From: Chitinophaga pinensis
GTDB taxonomy: Bacteria > Bacteroidota > Bacteroidia > M30B66
Length of the DNA: 64,000 nt
Direction: 5' to 3'
NCBI GenBank assembly: GCA_945883545.1
Contig: CAMCXT010000003.1
Location: 1-64,000 of the forward strand
Below the pieces are notes generated by a model. The model was not told the origin of the DNA, searched no databases, and saw only the letters and a program-made list of their open reading frames with translations. Positions within the stretch are counted from its first letter, which is position 1. Every line of letters begins with the position of its first letter. Positions 1-7,751 of the stretch are shown piece after piece. Made by a program: the position numbers and the translations under genes.

Positions 1-78
1 AGAAGAGAACTCCATTGGGCTTCTCACATCGATAATGGTTGTTCCCGGTGTATTTAAAAGTTCAGAAATGGTTTTCAT
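1..78 (-). CDS. Rhodanese-like domain protein, N-terminal fragment
   Basis: The minus strand reads an ATG at 78 followed by 25 codons that run off the window edge. The translation contains the segment IIDVRSPMEF, the typical first strand and CH2A-type motif of rhodanese (sulfurtransferase) domains, beginning about 15 residues after the start as is usual for single-domain rhodaneses. The catalytic cysteine loop lies outside the window, so activity cannot be judged. The gene points the same way as the Crp/Fnr regulator upstream of it on the minus strand, a pairing that would make sense for sulfur or redox metabolism. Family assignment is good for so short a piece; function is inferred. Confidence 0.7.
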   Translation of the reverse strand, partial: MKTISELLNTPGTTIIDVRSPMEFSS

Positions 79-105
79 TGTATTTGTGTAGTTGGGTTAA
101 ACAAA

Positions 106-119
106 TTGATCTATTTCAA
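106..119. promoter_or_regulatory. Possible Fnr/Crp-type binding site
   Basis: TTGAT-N4-TTCAA differs by one base from the FNR consensus TTGAT-N4-ATCAA. It lies 27 bases before the start of the rhodanese gene and next to a gene for a Crp/Fnr regulator. A possible -7 box TAATTTTG sits at 162-169 on the minus strand, so the site would be downstream of the transcription start and could act as a repressor site. This is a single match in AT-rich DNA and may be chance. Confidence 0.25.
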
Positions 120-257
120 AACCGTTTACTTCAATTAGTAAACTTGAACGATTTGATGATGCAAAATTAGAGTGCTACACAAACTTGATTCGTGACTTGT
201 ATCACAATGCACGATTTTCTACTCAATAAATCATGCAAAAGCAATACAATCAAAAGA

Positions 258-905
258 TTAAATCACTTTTTGAAGATCTACAATTTCAATAAAATCGCGC
301 TGCATTTTTACTAAACCACGCTCCGAAAGTTTCTTCAACAAGCGTGAAATCACTTCTCTAGATGAATTTAATTCGGATGCAATTTCTGTAATTGACTGTC
401 GCACTTCATTGGTATTGTGCTTGTCTTTGTATCGTTTTAGATAAAAAACCAATCGCTCATCCATATTTCTAAATGCCACATGATCGATTGTTTCCAATAA
501 ATCATCAAATCGAGCACGGTAATTTTCTAAAACAAAATAATACCATGATTTATAGGTGGTCATCCACTCATCCATTTTTTGCAATGGGATGGCCAATACC
601 TCAACATCCGATTCGGCTTTCGCCATCAGCTGACTGGCTTGAAACCTAGATGCACAAATCATTGAAAGAGAACAAGCCTGACCAGGTGCGAGATAATACA
701 TTAAGAACTCATTTCCTTGATCATCTTCCCGATAAACCTTCACCAATCCAGAAACAATCAAAATAATATTCCGAAAATGCTGCCCAGTTTTCATCAAAAA
801 ATCGTCCTTTTGAAAGGTTTTCAATGCGCCTGATTCAGCAATTTTCTCCACCAATGGAGCTTCAAATTGGGGAAATAATTTACTAACCTGGTCTTCTGTT
901 AACAT
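258..905 (-). CDS. Crp/Fnr family transcriptional regulator
   Basis: A 215-residue protein of the usual family length. Residues about 10-125 form the cyclic-nucleotide-binding-like beta barrel (DDFLMKTGQHFRNIILIVSG, then the segment after LMYYLAPGQACSLS), and residues about 150-205 the Crp-type winged helix with ITEIASELNSSREVISRLLKKL as helix-turn-helix. I see a cysteine at the end of the barrel core but not the four-cysteine FNR iron-sulfur cluster, so it is not a classic FNR oxygen sensor. Similar small regulators in Bacteroidetes sit beside rhodanese or sulfur genes, as here. The start is fixed by a TAATTTTG box 4 nt before the ATG. Confidence 0.9.
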   Translation of the reverse strand: MLTEDQVSKLFPQFEAPLVEKIAESGALKTFQKDDFLMKTGQHFRNIILIVSGLVKVYREDDQGNEFLMYYLAPGQACSLSMICASRFQASQLMAKAESDVEVLAIPLQKMDEWMTTYKSWYYFVLENYRARFDDLLETIDHVAFRNMDERLVFYLKRYKDKHNTNEVRQSITEIASELNSSREVISRLLKKLSERGLVKMQRDFIEIVDLQKVI

Positions 906-909
906 GACT

Positions 910-917
910 CAAAATTA
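910..917 (-). promoter_or_regulatory. -7 box of the Crp/Fnr gene, leaderless layout
   Basis: TAATTTTG on the minus strand matches the Bacteroidetes -7 consensus TAnnTTTG. Four bases (AGTC) separate it from the ATG at 905, so transcription would be expected to begin at or next to the start codon. Confidence 0.5.
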
Positions 918-921
918 GGAT

Positions 922-2517
922 TTATTCGGTCACCAAAATGCGCATTGTTTCAATACCCGATTTTGTTTCACTGGTAATTAAATACAACCCTTCAGGTAAG
1001 CCTTTCTTGAAATGCAATTCCTCTTCAAATGCACCTGCAGATTGATTTCTCAGCTTTTTGCTAAATACTTCTTTCCCTTCAGGATTATACATCCGAATTA
1101 CGACATCCGATTTTTCTACTAAATTAATTTCCACAAAAACATGGTCATTCATCGGACAAGGATAAGCTCGCATGTTTTGTTTATTCACAGTAAAATCAGC
1201 TGTTCCAGTGGATGCATCTTGAATTAATACAACTTCGTATAATACAGGAGATGCAATACTTTGTGAACCATCATTTACCCAGAAAATATTGGGTGCGTCA
1301 GAGCGAATTCCTCCGAAAATATATCCCACAACTGTTGAATCACCAGAAATTTCATCCAATAATAAAACTCCACTGGCTGTGGTCGCCATTGCTTCAGCAG
1401 GAATAAATTCAGCACTTGCGCCTAAAAAACCGGGCATGGTGATACTCAATCGATTTTCTGTTAAATTTCCATTTGCATCACGAATCACGTCTGTAATTGT
1501 TTGCACAAATGGTACGTTGTTGTCTTGCACGATGGTTCCAGAAGAATCGGGATAATATTGCGCCATTCCACCAAAGAAAATAGAATGTTGTGTTTGTGTG
1601 ATTCCAGACCAAACTGGCATTACTGCACAGTGGTAATGATTTAAATACTGCATAAAACCGGGCTCTTCATAATGCGAGTCTGCTTTAATGCTCACCGCAT
1701 TGATATATGGAAGATCGAGGTCGGTTCTAAAAACACCCGCATAAATGGTCATCCCTGCGTTTCCATCAGGAAAAACCTGTGGAACCAAATTGTAATCTCG
1801 GCGGTGGAACAATGCAGTGTCGGTGATGGTTACAAAATTGGAAATCGAAAGGTTCGACTGTGTGATGTCCAAATCGAATTGCTGCATGGCATTTGTGTAA
1901 ACCTGCGTGAAACTTGGCCCATTCATGGGATTGTAACGCCCATCGAAACGATGCCCTCCAACCAACATCCAGCGCGAACCAATTTTTTCCATGTCTCCTC
2001 CGGTGATAGCGAATCGCTCATCGGTAATTTGTGTAAAGAAAGAGTTGTTCACAGAGCCTTGCATCACAGCGGCAATCAAGCCATCGAGTTCAACCCGTGT
2101 AACAAATGGAAAAGTGATATGGTCTGCTTGAAGATCGCTGTAACCGTAACCTCCAGTGAGCAACAGGTAATTTCCATCTTGACAGTATTGGATATTGGTT
2201 GAACGCAAATGTTCTTTTAATGCAGCATCTAGGCTTTCGGTAGATGAAGACCAAACATTTCCGGTAGCTGGCTCAAAAACGATGATATTGGTATTGTGCC
2301 CTGCTAAATCAAATGCTGCAAAGGGCTGTCGACGGTGCAAACCATCGATTCGACCACCAATAATTACGACTTTGTTGCCTCTTTGTGCCCAAGCATATGA
2401 CTGAATTCCTGGCAGGGTTTGAGTTTCAATTGGACGAATAGCAATATTTAAGACCTGTGCCTTGGATGGCATCATCAAGGAGACAATTGCAAAAATAGTG
2501 AGCGCAAGATTTTTCAT
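922..2517 (-). CDS. Secreted kelch-like repeat protein with type IX secretion (type A) tail
   Basis: A 531-residue protein that begins with a signal peptide (MKNLALTIFAIVSLMMPSKA then Q). Repeated GG-containing strands (VVIIGGRIDG, YLLLTGGYGY, RWMLVGGHRF, IFFGGMAQY, VGYIFGGIRS) indicate a kelch-type beta propeller. The last 80 or so residues (AYPCPMNDHVFVEINL through GLPEGLYLITSETKSG and a terminal beta strand) are a type A sorting domain, so the protein should cross the outer membrane by the type IX system and be placed on the surface or released. An upstream GTG would extend the reading frame by 16 residues; I prefer the ATG at 2517 because it starts the signal peptide and has a TACTTTCG box 4 nt before it. 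Confidence 0.85.
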   Translation of the reverse strand: MKNLALTIFAIVSLMMPSKAQVLNIAIRPIETQTLPGIQSYAWAQRGNKVVIIGGRIDGLHRRQPFAAFDLAGHNTNIIVFEPATGNVWSSSTESLDAALKEHLRSTNIQYCQDGNYLLLTGGYGYSDLQADHITFPFVTRVELDGLIAAVMQGSVNNSFFTQITDERFAITGGDMEKIGSRWMLVGGHRFDGRYNPMNGPSFTQVYTNAMQQFDLDITQSNLSISNFVTITDTALFHRRDYNLVPQVFPDGNAGMTIYAGVFRTDLDLPYINAVSIKADSHYEEPGFMQYLNHYHCAVMPVWSGITQTQHSIFFGGMAQYYPDSSGTIVQDNNVPFVQTITDVIRDANGNLTENRLSITMPGFLGASAEFIPAEAMATTASGVLLLDEISGDSTVVGYIFGGIRSDAPNIFWVNDGSQSIASPVLYEVVLIQDASTGTADFTVNKQNMRAYPCPMNDHVFVEINLVEKSDVVIRMYNPEGKEVFSKKLRNQSAGAFEEELHFKKGLPEGLYLITSETKSGIETMRILVTE

Positions 2518-2521
2518 GCAG

Positions 2522-2529
2522 CGAAAGTA
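2522..2529 (-). promoter_or_regulatory. -7 box of the kelch-like gene
   Basis: TACTTTCG on the minus strand, one mismatch from TAnnTTTG, with the 4-nt spacer CTGC before the ATG at 2517. It supports that ATG over the upstream GTG. Confidence 0.4.
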
Positions 2530-2698
2530 AACCGATGCCTTGAGGTGAACTATGACATTTGTCACGCTGTGAGATTTAATGATACCTGCCCATATAAGTT
2601 AACTCAGCATAATAAACCTAGATAAAAAGCGGAAACTGGAATTCACAATTGAATTATATGATTACTTTACCTTAAAAATTTGAAATGCTTGAAATTCT

Positions 2699-2706
2699 TA
2701 TCTTAG
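2699..2706 (+). promoter_or_regulatory. -7 box of the mntA-hepT pair
   Basis: TATCTTAG, one mismatch from TAnnTTTG, 4 nt (CATC) before the ATG at 2711. Same spacing as several other genes in the window. Confidence 0.35.
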
Positions 2707-2710
2707 CATC

Positions 2711-3046
2711 ATGAATTTGAGAGACACAATTCAGGTAAGGCCAGAAGAGTTTATTTTATTGTGTAAAAGTCACGATGTAAAATCGCTTCATGCCTTTGGT
2801 TCATCTATTAACGATGAGTTTATTGATGAGTCAAGTGACATAGATTTACTCATTGAACTGAACACCGAAGATCCAATCAACAGAGGACAACATCTAATCG
2901 ATCTGTGGGATAAACTAGAATCATACTTTCAAAGAAAAGTTGATTTACTCACATCATCTTCGATTCGAAATCCAGTATTAAGAAAAAGTATAGACGCAAC
3001 AAAGATTCTATTGTATGACGGACAAGAGCTTAAAATATCTTTCTGA
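2711..3046 (+). CDS. mntA: MntA-like nucleotidyltransferase antitoxin
   Basis: A 111-residue minimal nucleotidyltransferase. Gly30-Ser31 (FGSS) followed by SDIDLLIEL with Asp43 and Asp45, and KVDLL with Asp78, give the GS...DxD...D catalytic triad of the pol-beta-like MNT family. The gene overlaps the downstream HEPN gene by 32 bases, the standard arrangement of MNT-HEPN toxin-antitoxin operons. In the characterised Shewanella system MntA is the antitoxin and adds AMP units to a tyrosine of the HepT toxin; that tyrosine is present in the neighbour. Function here is inferred from family and pairing. Confidence 0.88.
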   Translation: MNLRDTIQVRPEEFILLCKSHDVKSLHAFGSSINDEFIDESSDIDLLIELNTEDPINRGQHLIDLWDKLESYFQRKVDLLTSSSIRNPVLRKSIDATKILLYDGQELKISF

Positions 3047-3347
3047 TGTTTTAATGGCAATAAAATTAATTGAGGATTTCACTAAGGAAATTGAGGATTA
3101 CAATTCCTATGAACAGGATCTAAAAACTCAGAGTGCGGTTGAAAGACAGTTGGCAATCATTGGCGAAGCATTAAATCAGTTAAGGAAAATCGAACCAGCC
3201 ATAGAAATTGAAAACGATAAACAAATAATTGCATTCAGAAATAGATTAGTTCACGCATATGACAGTATTGATAACTCGATAGTTTGGGTTATTTTAAATA
3301 GGCACTTAAGCTTACTAAAAGCAGAAATTATTAAGATTCACATTTAA
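3015..3347 (+). CDS. hepT: HepT-like HEPN ribonuclease toxin (DUF86)
   Basis: A 110-residue helical HEPN protein. Residues 75-82 read RNRLVHAY, an exact RX4HXY motif: Arg75 and His80 are the RNase active-site residues of the family and Tyr82 is the residue adenylylated by MntA in characterised pairs. It starts inside mntA in another frame, so translation is probably coupled. The upstream antitoxin has its full catalytic triad, so the module looks intact. No transcription terminator is evident after it. Confidence 0.88.
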   Translation: MTDKSLKYLSDVLMAIKLIEDFTKEIEDYNSYEQDLKTQSAVERQLAIIGEALNQLRKIEPAIEIENDKQIIAFRNRLVHAYDSIDNSIVWVILNRHLSLLKAEIIKIHI

Positions 3348-3506
3348 TTTTATTAAATCAAACTATTGATCTTTCAGAAATAATATTTAACACGAATTAA
3401 ATAGTTAATAGTGTGTGTTTTTTGAAGTGATGCAAATGTCGTTACAAAAATGTCAATTACTTTTTAGCCTTCAATCAAACCAAACAATTTCATTCTGCCG
3501 ATTGTC

Positions 3507-3514
3507 TACTTTTG
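3507..3514 (+). promoter_or_regulatory. -7 box of the cytochrome c gene
   Basis: TACTTTTG, a perfect TAnnTTTG, ends 1 nt before the ATG at 3516 and 4 nt before the next in-frame ATG at 3519. By analogy with the 4-nt spacing seen elsewhere the second ATG may be the true start. Confidence 0.5.
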
Positions 3515-3515
3515 C

Positions 3516-3845
3516 ATGATGCGTTCAATCATTTTTATAGCCGTCCTTTTTGCATTTGTTGGTTGCCAAGAAGCGGCTCAAAAAACACCCAATGCCAATA
3601 CCGATGTACCTTCAACAGATAACATTGGAGCAGAAATCTACAAAACAAAGTGTGCTATGTGTCATGGCGCTGATGGTAACCTCGGCATTGGTGGCGCAAA
3701 GAAACTCACTGAATCGCAACTCGATTTGGCAGCATTGAAAACACAGATAACAAAAGGCAAAGGCACGATGCCTCCTTTTGAAGCGCAACTAAGTGCCGAA
3801 GAAATTGATGCGGTTGCCGATTTTGTGATGGGATTGCGGAAATAG
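3516..3845 (+). CDS. Small c-type cytochrome lipoprotein
   Basis: A 109-residue protein with a lipoprotein signal peptide (hydrophobic run then FVGC, acylated Cys17) and a single class I haem-binding motif CAMCH (Cys46, Cys49, His50). Met85 in GKGTMPPF is the likely sixth haem ligand. After a short linker rich in Ala, Pro and Asn the domain fills the remaining length, as in monohaem electron carriers of the CccA or c6 type. It should be anchored in the periplasm and shuttle electrons to an oxidase or reductase. It stands alone between two toxin-antitoxin modules. The start could be 3516 or 3519. Confidence 0.9.
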   Translation: MMRSIIFIAVLFAFVGCQEAAQKTPNANTDVPSTDNIGAEIYKTKCAMCHGADGNLGIGGAKKLTESQLDLAALKTQITKGKGTMPPFEAQLSAEEIDAVADFVMGLRK

Positions 3846-3849
3846 TTTG

Positions 3850-3907
3850 CCTCTCTCTCTTATCTCTCTCCACGGGAGAGAGAGGATTCATTTGGGCAAG
3901 ATTCGAG
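3850..3907. repeat. 58-bp dispersed repeat, copy 1
   Basis: A CT-rich arm, the hairpin TCTCTCTCC-ACG-GGAGAGAGA and then a conserved tail ending in GGCAAGATTCGAG. The second copy at 3996-4053 matches at 55 of 58 positions by eye. The conserved single-stranded tail and the hairpin suggest a short non-coding repeat of the palindromic-unit kind. Confidence 0.75.
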
Positions 3908-3995
3908 ATTTGAAGCAATATCAAAGTATTTAGATCTGGTGAGTCGAAGATTTATGCATAACTTAAGCTTTAGAGTTTAAATTCAGCTTGGGAAA

Positions 3996-4053
3996 CCTCT
4001 CTCTCTTATCTCTCTCCACAGCAGAGAGAGGATTCATTCGGGCAAGATTCGAG
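3996..4053. repeat. 58-bp dispersed repeat, copy 2
   Basis: Same orientation as the copy at 3850-3907, with three differences: two in the hairpin loop region (shortening the stem to TCTCTCT/AGAGAGA) and one T to C in the tail. Confidence 0.75.
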
Positions 4054-4193
4054 TGAGGTTGTTTTTTGCTTAATCTCTTCTAGTTGGAAGACCTTAGATA
4101 GGTTTTGCTCAATTCAAGTTGATTGCACATTCAACACCATCATCAAAAAGAATCGCACAAATTTGCTGAAATTATACGAGTGTCGATTTTTTG

Positions 4194-4201
4194 TAGTTTT
4201 G
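4194..4201 (+). promoter_or_regulatory. -7 box of the PIN toxin-antitoxin operon
   Basis: TAGTTTTG, a perfect TAnnTTTG, 24 nt before the ATG at 4226, leaving a leader of roughly 20 nt. Confidence 0.4.
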
Positions 4202-4225
4202 TGATAAGTAATAAAGCGAAGGATT

Positions 4226-4456
4226 ATGAAAACCTCATTGCAACTAGAAATAACTTACGAGCAAATCTTGTCGCTGATAAGACAATTGCCAAATCAAGAA
4301 AAAATAAAACTAACTAAAGAGCTTGAAAAAGAAGTAATTGAATCTAAACTTTCACAACTTCTACAAACATTCAAAACGGATGAATTAGACATCACTACTA
4401 TAGATGATGAGGTAGAAAAAGTAAGGCAAGAACTTTATGAAAAACGGAAACGTTAA
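4226..4456 (+). CDS. Putative antitoxin of a PIN-domain toxin
   Basis: A 76-residue, highly charged and mostly helical protein (LSLIRQLPNQEKIKLTKELE, then EVEKVRQELYEKRKR). The first 45 residues resemble short Bacteroidetes and cyanobacterial antitoxins that carry a 'QLP..EK..L...L' motif, and the charged C-terminus would wrap the toxin. It overlaps the PIN gene by 20 bases. I do not see a classical DNA-binding fold, so whether it also represses its own promoter is open. Confidence 0.75.
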   Translation: MKTSLQLEITYEQILSLIRQLPNQEKIKLTKELEKEVIESKLSQLLQTFKTDELDITTIDDEVEKVRQELYEKRKR

Positions 4457-4868
4457 AGTAATTTTCGATACAAATGTTTGGATTAGTTTTTTGATTGGCA
4501 AAAGACTCTCTTTCATTAGAAATCAAATAACCAATGGAGATCTAAAGATAATCGTTACTCCACAATTGTTAAAAGAAATTAAATTAGTTACAACCCGAGA
4601 AAAATTAAAAAAATACTTCCCCAAAAATAGTGTAAAGGAGCTAATTGATTTGCTTGAGATTATTGCTTTGAATGTCGAGATAAAGTCTAAACACAATATC
4701 TGTAGAGACCCTAAAGACAACTTTCTTCTTGATTTAATCGATTATTCAAAAGCAGATTTTTTGGTTACCGGTGACAGTGATTTATTAGCACACAATCCAT
4801 TTAAATCAGCTCAAATTTTAACACCGAACGAGTTTCAAAAATTCATGAAAAAAAATCAAAATCTATAG
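4437..4868 (+). CDS. PIN-domain ribonuclease toxin
   Basis: A 143-residue PIN protein of the COG1569 type. The acidic metal-binding residues are visible: Asp11 in VIFDTNVWIS, Glu47 in LLKEI, Asp91 and Asp94 in CRDPKDN, and Asp113/Asp115 in VTGDSDLL. Such toxins cleave RNA with magnesium or manganese. The start at 4437 lies inside the antitoxin gene, giving coupled translation. The reading frame is intact with no sign of decay. Confidence 0.87.
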   Translation: MKNGNVKVIFDTNVWISFLIGKRLSFIRNQITNGDLKIIVTPQLLKEIKLVTTREKLKKYFPKNSVKELIDLLEIIALNVEIKSKHNICRDPKDNFLLDLIDYSKADFLVTGDSDLLAHNPFKSAQILTPNEFQKFMKKNQNL

Positions 4869-5107
4869 GATACTTGTTTCGTAATTAGGGTACTTAAGTA
4901 ACTTTAAATTCGTTATCACCAGATTGAATTGTACATTACTTAACTTGAAGATGCTTCGTACTTTATCGCTACCCTTCCCAGGTGAACTTGCTGCCCTCAT
5001 GACACGAAACAGGTAACGAAATATTGCATCGAAACTACACAGTTCGTTGATAATGAGCAGCTCCCATTCCCCGGAGGGAAAAAACAATAGCGCTACACCG
5101 CATTTCC

Positions 5108-5115
5108 TACCTTTG
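5108..5115 (+). promoter_or_regulatory. -7 box of rlmI, leaderless layout
   Basis: TACCTTTG, a perfect TAnnTTTG, separated by CGGC from the ATG at 5120. No other gene start is near. Confidence 0.5.
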
Positions 5116-5119
5116 CGGC

Positions 5120-6295
5120 ATGAAATCAATGCCCACTATCACGCTCAAATTCGGTAAAGAGCGCTCCTTACAACGCTTTCATCCTTGGGTTTTTTCTGGT
5201 GCAATTCACCGGTATGAAGGCGAACCCGAAGATGGCGACCGTGTTGCTTTGAAGGCGGCTAACGGCGATGCTTTGGGCTGGGGGCAATATCAAAAAGGTT
5301 CGATCACGGTGCGAATGCTTGGTTTTGGTGCCGATTTGCCGAATGAGAATTTCTGGCTCGAATCGATGCAGCGCTGCTTCCGCCACAGAAGATCGGCTGG
5401 GTTGCCAAATCCTGATACCAATATTTTCAGGCTTGTGCATGGCGAAGGCGATGGATTGCCTGGCTTGGTGGTGGATATTTATGGATCGACCGCGGTTGTG
5501 CAATGCCATTCACTTGGAATGTTTGCTGAACGAAAAGCCATTGCGGATGCGATCTTAGAAGCTTCTTCGGGTTTGATTGCCGCTGTGTACGATAAATCGG
5601 CGGAGGCACTTGGAAGAAAAGAAGGCAATGATTATTTGGCTGGAACGCCCGATAACTCTCAGCCTTGCTTAGAAAACGGACATCAATTCAGGATCGATTT
5701 TGTGCAAGGTCAAAAAACCGGATTCTTTATCGATCAGCGTGAGAACCGTGCGCTTTTGCAACGCTATGCGAAAGACCGAACGGTGCTAAATACCTTCTGC
5801 TATACAGGCGGATTTTCGGTGTATGCGCTTGCTGGTGGAGCCTCTCGTGTAGATTCGGTTGATAGTTCTAAAAAAGCCATCGAGCTCACCCAAGAAAATG
5901 TGGCGATAAACGGTTTCAACGAAAACCAACATGCGGCCTTGGTGGCGGATGTGCCTGAATGGCTCAAAACACATCGTGAAGCTTACGATATCATTGTACT
6001 CGATCCTCCAGCGTTTGCGAAACACATGGATGCGCGCCACCGAGCTGTACAGGCATACAAACGCCTCAATCACTTGGCCTTACAACAAATCAGACCGGGT
6101 GGATTGCTTTTTACGTTTTCGTGCAGTCAGGTGGTTGACCGTGAACTTTTCCGCCACACCATTACAGCTGCTGCGATTGAATCGGGACGAAAAATTTCGG
6201 TGCTTCATCAGCTCACTCAGCCGGCAGATCACCCAGTGAGTGTGTATCATCCAGAAGGCGAATACCTCAAAGGCTTAGTGCTTTTGGTGGATTAA
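5120..6295 (+). CDS. rlmI: 23S rRNA (cytosine-C5) methyltransferase RlmI-like
   Basis: A 391-residue class I S-adenosylmethionine methyltransferase of the RlmI/RlmO family, which methylates C1962 of 23S rRNA in E. coli. An N-terminal PUA domain (HPWVFSGAIHRYEGEPEDGD, residues 15-40) is followed by a linker, then FFIDQRENR and the Rossmann core with NTFCYTGGFSVYA, a DSS motif for the ribose and the LDPPAFAK motif IV. FTFSCSQ near residue 330 carries the probable catalytic cysteine. MKSM offers two starts; the first has the promoter box in proper spacing. The MATE gene follows after 19 bases, so the two are probably cotranscribed. Confidence 0.92.
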   Translation: MKSMPTITLKFGKERSLQRFHPWVFSGAIHRYEGEPEDGDRVALKAANGDALGWGQYQKGSITVRMLGFGADLPNENFWLESMQRCFRHRRSAGLPNPDTNIFRLVHGEGDGLPGLVVDIYGSTAVVQCHSLGMFAERKAIADAILEASSGLIAAVYDKSAEALGRKEGNDYLAGTPDNSQPCLENGHQFRIDFVQGQKTGFFIDQRENRALLQRYAKDRTVLNTFCYTGGFSVYALAGGASRVDSVDSSKKAIELTQENVAINGFNENQHAALVADVPEWLKTHREAYDIIVLDPPAFAKHMDARHRAVQAYKRLNHLALQQIRPGGLLFTFSCSQVVDRELFRHTITAAAIESGRKISVLHQLTQPADHPVSVYHPEGEYLKGLVLLVD

Positions 6296-6314
6296 CCGAC
6301 CCAACAAAACAAGA

Positions 6315-7655
6315 ATGACCCAATCCAACTACTCTGTTTCGAGCATCCTGAAACTCGCTTTGCCGATCATTCTGGGCGGAATTGCACAAAACGTAATTCT
6401 TGCTACAGACGTGTTTTTCATGGCAAGAGTGGATGAAATTTCGCTCGATGCAGTAGGATTGGCTGGCCTTTTCTTTTCGACTGTTTACATTCTCGGTTTG
6501 GGTTTTTCGACTGGTGTGCAAATTCTCATCGCCCGCCGACATGGAGAAAAAGCCAACCATTCAATTGGCAACATTTTCGATAACAGCTTAATTTTTCTCT
6601 TCTGCACTTCACTGGTTTTGTGGGTAGCAATGGAATATTTAGGTCCTCCGGTTTTAAAAACACTCATTCAGTCGGAGGCTGTGTATGAAAAAGCGATTTT
6701 GTTCCTCGATCAACGTACTTGGGGAATCACGTTTGCCATGATAAACCTTGCATTCCGAGCTTTTTACATTGGAACTTCAAAGCCAGGGATTATCATATGG
6801 AGCACGTTAATTATGGCATTGACGAATATTTTCCTTAACGATGCGCTCATTTTCGGGAAATATGGATTTCCGGCACTAGGAATTGAAGGATCGGCAATTG
6901 CCTCTTCTTTGTCGGAAATTTCGGCGATGATTATATTTATCGGTTACACTTTTATCGGGAAATTCAACAGAGCCTTTAACTTATTTGGAAGTTGGAAATT
7001 GAACGTACCAGTAATGAAGCACATTGTAAAAATTGCTTCACCTGTGATGTTTCAGTATTTCGTTTCGCACGCTGGATGGTTCCTCTTTTTCATCGTGATT
7101 GAACAAAGTGGCGAACGAGCATTGGCGATTTCGGTAGTAATTCGGATGATTTACATGTTCCAAATGGTGCCGTTTTGGGGTTTTATGTCGGCCACCAACA
7201 CCATGGTTTCTTTTGCGATTGGCGAAGGTCGCTCCGCGGAAGTGATGCCGATTTTACGGAAGATCACTGGAATGTCGATTGTGGCAGCACTGCCTTTTAT
7301 GGCATTGAATTTCATCATCCCCGAATGGGTGCTAGGTTTGGCGGTAGAAGACAAAACAGGAGGAATCATTTCCGACAGCGTGCAAACTTTACACGTGATC
7401 ACCATTGCCTTGTTTTTCTTCGCGATTGCAATGACTTGGTTTAGCGGTGTAAGTGGAAGTGGAAACACCAGAACAGCACTCTGGATTGAAACTACTACAA
7501 TTGCCATGTATCTTATTGTTGCGTGGTTTCTAGGTATTTTTCTCAAGGAAGCCGTTCATATTATTTGGATAACAGAGCCTATTTATTTTATGATGCTCGG
7601 CATGATATCTTACATTTACATGCGGTCGGGAAAATGGAAAGGGAAAATGATTTGA
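6315..7655 (+). CDS. MATE family efflux transporter
   Basis: A 446-residue inner-membrane protein with twelve predicted membrane segments in two homologous halves. The first half starts KLALPIILGGIAQNVILATDVFFMARV, written here in parts: LALPIILGG and DVFFMARV are the family's TM1-TM2 signature, and the related second half begins near HIVKIASPVMFQYF. MATE carriers exchange cationic drugs or metabolites for sodium ions or protons. It lies 19 bases after rlmI and ends before a two-component system with its own promoter. The substrate cannot be predicted. Confidence 0.9.
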   Translation: MTQSNYSVSSILKLALPIILGGIAQNVILATDVFFMARVDEISLDAVGLAGLFFSTVYILGLGFSTGVQILIARRHGEKANHSIGNIFDNSLIFLFCTSLVLWVAMEYLGPPVLKTLIQSEAVYEKAILFLDQRTWGITFAMINLAFRAFYIGTSKPGIIIWSTLIMALTNIFLNDALIFGKYGFPALGIEGSAIASSLSEISAMIIFIGYTFIGKFNRAFNLFGSWKLNVPVMKHIVKIASPVMFQYFVSHAGWFLFFIVIEQSGERALAISVVIRMIYMFQMVPFWGFMSATNTMVSFAIGEGRSAEVMPILRKITGMSIVAALPFMALNFIIPEWVLGLAVEDKTGGIISDSVQTLHVITIALFFFAIAMTWFSGVSGSGNTRTALWIETTTIAMYLIVAWFLGIFLKEAVHIIWITEPIYFMMLGMISYIYMRSGKWKGKMI

Positions 7656-7673
7656 CAGGGAATTGCAAACACA

Positions 7674-7705
7674 TTGTCAATTTAATAACTTCGCCTTAAC
7701 TTTTG
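7674..7705 (+). promoter_or_regulatory. Possible promoter of the two-component system
   Basis: TTG at 7674-7676 and TAACTTTTG at 7697-7705 are spaced by 20 bases, in the range of Bacteroidetes -33 and -7 elements, although the -7 box has one extra T. The TTGACA at 7661-7666 and TGTCAA at 7675-7680 form an inverted repeat that could mark the end of the MATE transcript or a regulator site. Confidence 0.3.
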
Positions 7706-7751
7706 TGAGTCAATCTCTCAATAGTTTCGCAACCAAAATGTAACACAACTT

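Larger units (their letters stand above)
3846..4193. other. Intergenic region with a duplicated palindromic element
   Basis: No gene is visible here. The region holds two copies of a 58-bp element (listed separately) and otherwise AT-rich sequence without coding character. The first copy could serve as a transcription terminator for the cytochrome gene because it forms a GA/TC-rich hairpin, although it lacks a long T run. Confidence 0.6.

Noticed and set aside
1672..2202. Plus-strand reading frame of 176 codons
   Set aside because: It lies entirely antisense to the kelch-like gene, lacks domain features and has an irregular composition; it is a mirror of the real gene.
3850..4053. Ends of an insertion sequence
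   Set aside because: The two copies are direct, not inverted, and the 88 bases between them encode nothing like a transposase.
4863..5129. Minus-strand frame of 88 codons before rlmI
   Set aside because: It covers the rlmI promoter and start, has no recognisable domain, and the sequence is better explained as regulatory DNA.
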